From the NCBI GenBank assembly GCA_021778375.1, contig JAJYCM010000075.1:1-10615 (forward strand): a DNA stretch of 10,615 bases, in the 5' to 3' direction. Position numbers and translations under genes: made by a program. Source of the stretch: Bacteroidota bacterium (GTDB lineage: Bacteria > Bacteroidota > Ignavibacteria > Ignavibacteriales > Ignavibacteriaceae). The notes under the pieces are model-generated. The model did no database searches. It was not told where the DNA came from and was given only the letters and a program-made list of their open reading frames with translations. Below are positions 6,232 through 10,615 of the stretch, in pieces; position 1 is the first letter of the stretch; each line of letters begins with the position of its first letter.

Positions 6232-6262
6232 TTGGTGTTTATTGGCTGAATCTATAATTTTG
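6232..6262 (+). promoter_or_regulatory. Candidate Bacteroidota-type promoter for tdh-kbl
   Basis: TTTG at 6232-6235, a 19-nt spacer and TAATTTTG at 6255-6262 match the Bacteroidota consensus TTTG-N19-TAnnTTTG in sequence and spacing. Transcription would start near 6268, about 40 nt before the tdh ATG. This also argues against the longer tdh reading frame that begins at 6242 inside the promoter. Confidence 0.55.
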
Positions 6263-6307
6263 AAATACAATAAATCTTCAAATTCGTTTTTCAAAAAGGA
6301 ATTCAAA

Positions 6308-7348
6308 ATGAAAACAATGAAAGCGCTTGTAAAAAAATATTCAAAACCGGGTTTGTGGCTTGACGAAGTTGCTATACCTGAAGTTGGTATAAACGATGTC
6401 TTAATTAAAATTCACAAGACATCAATTTGCGGAACAGATATTCATATCTATAATTGGGACGAATGGGCTCAAAAAACTATACCAGTACCGATGGTTACAG
6501 GACATGAATATGTCGGAACTGTTGAAGCAATCGGAAGCAACGTTCATGATTTAAAAGTTGGTGAATTAGTCAGCGGAGAAGGACACATTGTATGCGGGCA
6601 TTGTAGAAACTGCAGAGCCGGCAGAAGACATCTTTGTAAAAATGCGATGGGTGTTGGAGTAAATCGCCCCGGTGCATTTGCGGAATATCTCTGCATTCCG
6701 GTTTCAAATATTTGGCAGTGCGATCCGAATATTCCAAAAGAAATTTTATCCACTTTTGATCCCTTTGGAAATGCAACTCATACTGCCCTTTCTTTTGATG
6801 TTCTGGGCGAAGATGTTTTAATTACCGGCGCCGGACCAATCGGAATAATGGCTGCCGCTATAGTAAAACATGCTGGTGCGCGTTATGTTGTAATTACAGA
6901 CATAAACCCATACCGGCTTGAACTTGCAAAAAAAATGGGCGTTACCCGTGCTGTAAATGTTGCTAAAGAAAATCTTAACGATGTAATGAACGAACTTGAT
7001 ATGAAAGAAGGATTTGATGTGGGATTAGAAATGTCCGGAAGTCCTGCTGCACTTAAAAGCATGCTTACGGTAATGTGCCACGGCGGGAAAATTGCACTCT
7101 TAGGAATTTTACCGGAAAGCGCTGCTATCGATTGGAACACCGTTGTATTTAATGGTCTTACTCTTAAAGGAATTTATGGAAGAGAAATGTTTGAGACCTG
7201 GTATAAGATGACGACAATGATCCAAAGTGGATTAGATATAACTCCTATAATAACTCATCGTTTTCCTTACGAATCTTACATCGAAGGATTTGAATTGATG
7301 AAATCCGGAAATTCCGGGAAAATAGTTTTAGACTGGATAAAAGAATAA
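6308..7348 (+). CDS. tdh: L-threonine 3-dehydrogenase (zinc-dependent)
   Basis: The enzyme oxidises L-threonine with NAD+ to 2-amino-3-ketobutyrate in the cytoplasm, the first step of threonine breakdown to glycine. It is a 346-aa medium-chain zinc dehydrogenase (E. coli Tdh has 341). The catalytic zinc site is visible as Cys41 in ICGTD and His66-Glu67 in GHEYVG. The structural zinc site is Cys96, Cys99, Cys102 and Cys110 (CGHCRNC...HLC). The Rossmann loop is GAGPIG (174-179), and Asp198 at the end of the next strand favours NAD over NADP. Tdh-specific stretches such as IYNWDEW, FDPFGNA and GIYGREMFETW are intact. The frame is open back to a TTG at 6242, but ATG at 6308 has AAGGA 7 nt upstream and matches the family N-terminus. 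kbl follows after 27 nt. Confidence 0.97.
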   Translation: MKTMKALVKKYSKPGLWLDEVAIPEVGINDVLIKIHKTSICGTDIHIYNWDEWAQKTIPVPMVTGHEYVGTVEAIGSNVHDLKVGELVSGEGHIVCGHCRNCRAGRRHLCKNAMGVGVNRPGAFAEYLCIPVSNIWQCDPNIPKEILSTFDPFGNATHTALSFDVLGEDVLITGAGPIGIMAAAIVKHAGARYVVITDINPYRLELAKKMGVTRAVNVAKENLNDVMNELDMKEGFDVGLEMSGSPAALKSMLTVMCHGGKIALLGILPESAAIDWNTVVFNGLTLKGIYGREMFETWYKMTTMIQSGLDITPIITHRFPYESYIEGFELMKSGNSGKIVLDWIKE

Positions 7349-7375
7349 CTAAATAATGTAATAAAGAGGAATTCA

Positions 7376-8557
7376 ATGAACGAGAAAATAAAAAATCATT
7401 ACAGCGCCATTCTTCAGCACATTCAAGACGAAGGACTTTATAAAAACGAAAGAATAATAGGAGGCCCTCAAAGCGCTTACATACAGGTAAAAGGACAAAA
7501 AGTTTTGAATATGTGTGCGAACAATTATCTTGGTTTAGCAGATAATCCTGAAGTTATTCAAGCGGCAAGGGCAAGTTATGATACCTGGGGATACGGACTT
7601 TCTTCTGTTCGATTCATTTGTGGCACTCAAGAAATTCATAAAGAGTTAGAATATAAGATTTCGGAATTTCTCGGAACAGAAGACACGATCCTTTATTCTT
7701 CATGTTTTGATGCAAACGGGGGGTTATTCGAAACAATCCTTTCTGAGGAAGACGCTGTTATAAGCGATGAACTAAATCACGCCAGTATTATCGACGGCAT
7801 AAGGCTCTGCAAAGCAAATCGCTTTCGCTATAAGAATAATGATATGAATGACCTTGAAGATAAGCTGAAGGAAGCTTCTTCAACTAAGATAAAATTAATT
7901 GCTACCGACGGTGTTTTTTCGATGGACGGAAGTATAGCAAACTTAGAAAACATTTGTAACCTTGCTGATAAATACGGCGCGCTTGTTATGGTTGACGATT
8001 CACATGCAGTTGGTTTTATGGGTAAAACCGGAAGAGGAACTCACGAATATAACAAGGTAATGGGACGAATAGATATAATTACCGGTACGCTTGGAAAAGC
8101 TTTGGGAGGCGCCAGCGGCGGTTATACAAGCGGAAGAAAAGAGATCATTGACTTGCTTCGTCAGCGTTCAAGACCATATTTGTTTTCAAATACTGTTGCC
8201 CCGAGTATCATTTCCGCTTCGTTAAAGGTTCTTGATATATTAAAATCATCAACTGATTTACGCGACAAACTTGAAGATAATACAAAATATTTTAGAGAAG
8301 GAATCACAAAAGCCGGGCTCAAGGTTAAACCGGGTGTGCACCCAATTGTTCCTATCATGCTTGGAGATGCGGTGCTTGCACAAAATGTAGCCGCCCGTAT
8401 GCTTGAAAAGAATATTTATGTAATTGGATTTTTCTACCCTGTAGTTCCCAAGGAAACCGCAAGAATAAGGATTCAAATTTCTGCGGCTCATTCAAAAGAA
8501 GATTTAGATTACGTTATTAAAATGTTTAAAGTCTTAAAACTTGAATTTGGTCTTTAA
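7376..8557 (+). CDS. kbl: 2-amino-3-ketobutyrate CoA ligase (glycine C-acetyltransferase)
   Basis: This PLP enzyme of the alpha-oxoamine synthase family cleaves 2-amino-3-ketobutyrate with CoA to glycine and acetyl-CoA, so it consumes the unstable product of Tdh. At 393 aa it is close to the E. coli length (398). Family signatures are CANNYLGLA (47-55), SVRFICGTQ (77-85), YSSCFDANGG (107-116), VDDSHAVGF with the cofactor-binding Asp207 and His210, and TGTLGKALGGASGGY with the PLP Schiff-base Lys241. The RICGTQ and FDANGG forms distinguish it from 8-amino-7-oxononanoate synthase (BioF) and ALA synthase. ATG at 7376 follows AGAGGA by 5 nt. The gene order tdh-kbl is reversed relative to E. coli kbl-tdh. 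It ends 13 nt from the convergent archaemetzincin gene. Confidence 0.97.
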   Translation: MNEKIKNHYSAILQHIQDEGLYKNERIIGGPQSAYIQVKGQKVLNMCANNYLGLADNPEVIQAARASYDTWGYGLSSVRFICGTQEIHKELEYKISEFLGTEDTILYSSCFDANGGLFETILSEEDAVISDELNHASIIDGIRLCKANRFRYKNNDMNDLEDKLKEASSTKIKLIATDGVFSMDGSIANLENICNLADKYGALVMVDDSHAVGFMGKTGRGTHEYNKVMGRIDIITGTLGKALGGASGGYTSGRKEIIDLLRQRSRPYLFSNTVAPSIISASLKVLDILKSSTDLRDKLEDNTKYFREGITKAGLKVKPGVHPIVPIMLGDAVLAQNVAARMLEKNIYVIGFFYPVVPKETARIRIQISAAHSKEDLDYVIKMFKVLKLEFGL

Positions 8558-8560
8558 CGA

Positions 8561-8582
8561 CTTTATTATATCAGAAATAAAG
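8561..8582. terminator. Weak bidirectional hairpin between kbl and the archaemetzincin gene
   Basis: CTTTATT (8561-8567) and AATAAAG (8576-8582) form a 7-bp hairpin with an 8-nt loop. It starts 3 nt after the kbl stop and overlaps the archaemetzincin stop codon at 8571-8573. It is the only inverted repeat in the 13-nt convergent gap. The stem is AT-rich and has no clear T tract, so termination is only a possibility. Confidence 0.3.
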
Positions 8583-9110
8583 GGATTTATACCCATCCAC
8601 TTTTGAAGCGCATTTTTTGCAATAAGAATTTCCTTTGATGTCCACCTCCTCTATTCCGGGGGAGGTGTGCATTACGCAATCCCAGTTTAAGCAGTGGAGA
8701 AGTCCGTAGTTATGCCCAAGCTCGTGCAAAATTTCTTTTATTAATCTTTCGAATAATATTTTGTCGTCGGATTTTCCTGAATAAAATTCCTCATGCAAAC
8801 GACAGGCTGATACAATTGAGTGTTTACCGCTAAGCTGCGCCTCCCCGAATATAAAAGTTAACACAGGTACGAATAGATCGACGTCGGTAAGTAAAATAAT
8901 TTTACCGTTATATTTTCCGGTCAAGTCCATAGCGTCAGCGATGATTTCCGTGGAGAAGTATTGCCCTCTTTCTTTGGATAAATATTTTAGAAGGTTTAGT
9001 TGTATTTCAATTAGGCTGATTTTCGATGAAAATCTATTCGATAATTCAGATACAACATCACCAAGCATCAGAACATTTGAAAACTTTAGGGGTGCAATAT
9101 AAATATCCAT
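8571..9110 (-). CDS. amzA: Archaemetzincin-like zinc metalloprotease (peptidase family M54)
   Basis: A 179-aa soluble protein with the full archaemetzincin zinc signature: HELGHNYGLLH (129-139), giving three zinc-ligand histidines and catalytic Glu130, then C140, C145 and the Met-turn residue Met147 (HCLNWDCVM), then C164KKC167 for the second zinc site. DLFVPVLTFIFGEAQ (78-92) and SACRL (101-105) match conserved family strands. The gap between Met147 and Cys164 is 16 residues, against 17 in the family pattern I recall. There is no signal peptide; it is probably a cytoplasmic aminopeptidase of unknown substrate. The response regulator's TGA overlaps the ATG at 9110 (TGATG), suggesting translational coupling. 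An in-frame TTG one codon earlier is a less likely start. It is probably the last gene of the kinase-regulator operon. Confidence 0.88.
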   Translation of the reverse strand: MDIYIAPLKFSNVLMLGDVVSELSNRFSSKISLIEIQLNLLKYLSKERGQYFSTEIIADAMDLTGKYNGKIILLTDVDLFVPVLTFIFGEAQLSGKHSIVSACRLHEEFYSGKSDDKILFERLIKEILHELGHNYGLLHCLNWDCVMHTSPGIEEVDIKGNSYCKKCASKVDGYKSLYF

Positions 9111-10465
9111 CAATGAGAATCTTTTCGAAGCCCGTATTTGTTAATCTTATTATAAAGCGTCACACGATCTATTTCAAGCACGGAGGCGCTTCTTGAAATA
9201 TTCCAATTATTTTCATTCAGTATCTTAAAGATATACTTTTTCTCCATTGCTGATAAACTTTTACGGTTGTCATCATTACTAAAATTATTCGCCGATACAT
9301 GAAAGGGTAAATCATCGACAATAATTGTATCGACCTTTCCAATTACCATTGCTCGTTCCATTGCGTTTTCCAATTCTCTTACATTTCCCGGCCAATCATA
9401 ATGAACCAGAAAATCCATTGCTTCCTTAGAGATTTTTTTCGCAGGTTTATTCATAACTAATGAGAATTTTTTTAAGAAGAAACTTGCAAGCAGTGGAATA
9501 TCATCCCTGCGCTCTCGCAGAGGAGGAATAACGATTGAAAAAACATTTAGGCGGTAGTAAAGATCTTCGCGAAATTTACCTGTTTTCACTAACTCTTCAA
9601 GCGGCTCATTTGTTGCAACGATAATACGGAAGTCGCTTTTAATTACTTCATTTCCTCCAACCCTGTTAAATTGTTTTGACTCAATGACACGTAAAAGTTC
9701 AATTTGCATCTTTAAAGGAACGGAGCCGATTTCGTCAAGAAAAATTGTCCCTCCGTCAGCCATTTCAAACTTACCTTTTCTTTTGAATTGAGCTCCTGTA
9801 AATGCTCCTTTTTCATGACCAAATAATTCGCTTTCCAAAAGTGTCTCTGCCAGCGCTCCGCAGTTAACCGGGATAATTGGGAAATATTTTCTTTTACTGT
9901 TAATATGGATTGCCTTTGCTACCAATTCTTTGCCGGTACCGCTTTCACCGCGAATCATGACTGTAGTATCTCCCGGTGCAACGGTATTAATCAGTTCATA
10001 TATTTTTTTCATCTGGTAGCTTTCACCTATCAAATTATCCGGCTTTATTATCTCGTCTAAATTCTCCTTGAGTTGTTTGTTTTCAATCTTTAATGCTTTC
10101 TGTTCAAGTGCTTTTTGAACAAGATGAGCAAGTTCGTCAGGATCAACCGGTTTAGTTACGTAATCATAAGCTCCATTCTTAAGCGCAGAAATAGCAGTCG
10201 GTACCGATGCAAATGCAGTAATCAAAATCACTACCGAATCAATATCGATTGACTTAATTCGCGATAATAATTCCAAGCCGCTCATTCCTGGCATTTTCAT
10301 ATCGACTAACAGAAGATCAAATTTTATCTTTTCATATTTCTTTAATGCATTCTCTCCGTCTTCTGCAGTATCAACTTCATAACCTTCTTCTTCAAACCAA
10401 TGGAAAAGCGACTCTCTGACGATTTTTTCGTCATCGACGATTAAGATTTTTTCTTTTGTGTTCAT
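9110..10465 (-). CDS. Sigma-54-dependent NtrC-family response regulator
   Basis: A 451-aa transcription activator with three domains. The receiver domain (~1-120) has the acidic pair Asp11-Asp12, phosphoacceptor Asp55 in LLLVDMKMPG, Thr83 and Lys105. The AAA+ domain (~145-375) has Walker A GESGTGKE (173-180), the sigma-54-contacting GAFTGA loop (220-225) and Walker B TIFLDEIG (240-247). A Fis-type helix-turn-helix lies at ~408-446 (NWNISRSASVLEIDRVTLYNKI). All motifs needed for phosphorylation-dependent open-complex formation with sigma-54 are intact. ATG at 10465 lies 9 nt after the stop of the histidine kinase gene, and its weak AAGAG ribosome-binding site overlaps that stop. Its closest general relatives are NtrC/AtoC/ZraR-type proteins. 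The signal and target genes cannot be read from the sequence, and I found no convincing -24/-12 promoter in the window. Confidence 0.95.
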   Translation of the reverse strand: MNTKEKILIVDDEKIVRESLFHWFEEEGYEVDTAEDGENALKKYEKIKFDLLLVDMKMPGMSGLELLSRIKSIDIDSVVILITAFASVPTAISALKNGAYDYVTKPVDPDELAHLVQKALEQKALKIENKQLKENLDEIIKPDNLIGESYQMKKIYELINTVAPGDTTVMIRGESGTGKELVAKAIHINSKRKYFPIIPVNCGALAETLLESELFGHEKGAFTGAQFKRKGKFEMADGGTIFLDEIGSVPLKMQIELLRVIESKQFNRVGGNEVIKSDFRIIVATNEPLEELVKTGKFREDLYYRLNVFSIVIPPLRERRDDIPLLASFFLKKFSLVMNKPAKKISKEAMDFLVHYDWPGNVRELENAMERAMVIGKVDTIIVDDLPFHVSANNFSNDDNRKSLSAMEKKYIFKILNENNWNISRSASVLEIDRVTLYNKINKYGLRKDSH

Positions 10466-10474
10466 ATTTTTCTC

Positions 10475-10615
10475 TTAAGTTATTTGTTCCGTTTGCGGCA
10501 ATCTTATTTTAAATGTCGTCCCTTTTAGCGAAGTATACTCAACATCAATTTGACCGTTGTGGTTAGCTATTATCCCATAAACAACTGCTAGCCCCAAGCC
10601 GGTACCCTTGGATGC
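10475..10615 (-). CDS. Sensor histidine kinase, C-terminal fragment (partial at window edge)
   Basis: The last 46 codons of a gene that enters from beyond 10615. The translation begins ASKGTGLGLAVVYGIIANHN, which holds the G2 box (GTGLGLAVVYGII) of the HATPase_c ATP-binding domain. It then runs through GQIDVEYTSLKGTTFKIRLP, the usual final strands, and stops at TAA (10475-10477). The GLAVVYGII form is typical of NtrB-like kinases that partner NtrC-type regulators, and the regulator starts 9 nt downstream. It is therefore the probable cognate kinase. The sensor domain, transmembrane segments and phosphorylated histidine lie outside the window. Confidence 0.92.
   Translation of the reverse strand, partial: ASKGTGLGLAVVYGIIANHNGQIDVEYTSLKGTTFKIRLPQTEQIT

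Noticed and set aside
6242..6307. 22-codon N-terminal extension of tdh from a TTG
   Set aside because: The TTG lacks a ribosome-binding site and lies within the candidate promoter. ATG at 6308 has AAGGA 7 nt upstream and matches the known Tdh N-terminus.
8640..8670. GC-rich inverted repeat CACCTCC/GGAGGTG and an internal AGGAGGTG Shine-Dalgarno-like sequence in the archaemetzincin gene
   Set aside because: It encodes conserved-position residues (HTSPGIEEVD). No start codon follows at a suitable distance and the gene continues intact, so it is probably codon coincidence.
1..10615. Sigma-54 (-24/-12) promoters that might be targets of the NtrC-type regulator
   Set aside because: I looked for GG-N10-GC type sites on both strands near starts. 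Partial matches such as TGGCAC at 7621 and TGGCAG at 2603 have the wrong spacing and lie inside genes.

Overview
The window is AT-rich DNA from a bacterium. Three things suggest the Bacteroidota/Chlorobiota/Ignavibacteriota side of the tree: two upstream regions that fit the Bacteroidota-type promoter (TTG or TTTG, about 19-20 nt, TAnnTTTG), the gene set, and the style of the intergenic palindromic repeats. Shine-Dalgarno-like AGGA/GGAG sequences are common, which fits Ignavibacteriota-like relatives better than classical Bacteroides. This placement is inference; there is no rRNA or other phylogenetic marker here.

Layout. 1-375 is non-coding, with degenerate C/T-rich ATTCCAT repeats. 376-861 (-) is a small TPR protein starting at TTG. 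It is divergent from 1079-2779 (+), a 566-residue Rossmann-fold protein of unknown function. 2780-3240 is a 461-nt gap between convergent genes: a terminator hairpin, a compact non-coding element (2839-3105) with 16-bp terminal inverted repeats and a 6-bp target duplication, then an imperfect palindrome after fumC. 3241-4632 (-) is class II fumarase. 4936-5646 (+) is a cytidylate-kinase-like protein and 5768-6169 (+) a small TerB-like protein. 6308-8557 (+) is a tdh-kbl operon. The last block runs on the minus strand: the 3' end of a sensor histidine kinase (10475-10615), a sigma-54-dependent NtrC-type response regulator (9110-10465) and an archaemetzincin metalloprotease (8571-9110). Gaps or overlaps there are 9 nt and 1 nt.

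Function. Tdh oxidises L-threonine to 2-amino-3-ketobutyrate, and Kbl cleaves this with CoA to glycine and acetyl-CoA. Fumarase is a TCA-cycle enzyme that could use the acetyl-CoA downstream, but it is a separate transcription unit. The kinase, regulator and archaemetzincin look like one operon, so the protease is probably co-expressed with the two-component system.

The most unusual items are the MITE-like element, built from nested palindromic modules including two copies of a hairpin with a compensatory base-pair change, and the apparent translational coupling of a bacterial archaemetzincin to an NtrC-type regulator. I see no CRISPR array, tRNA, rRNA or transposase gene.
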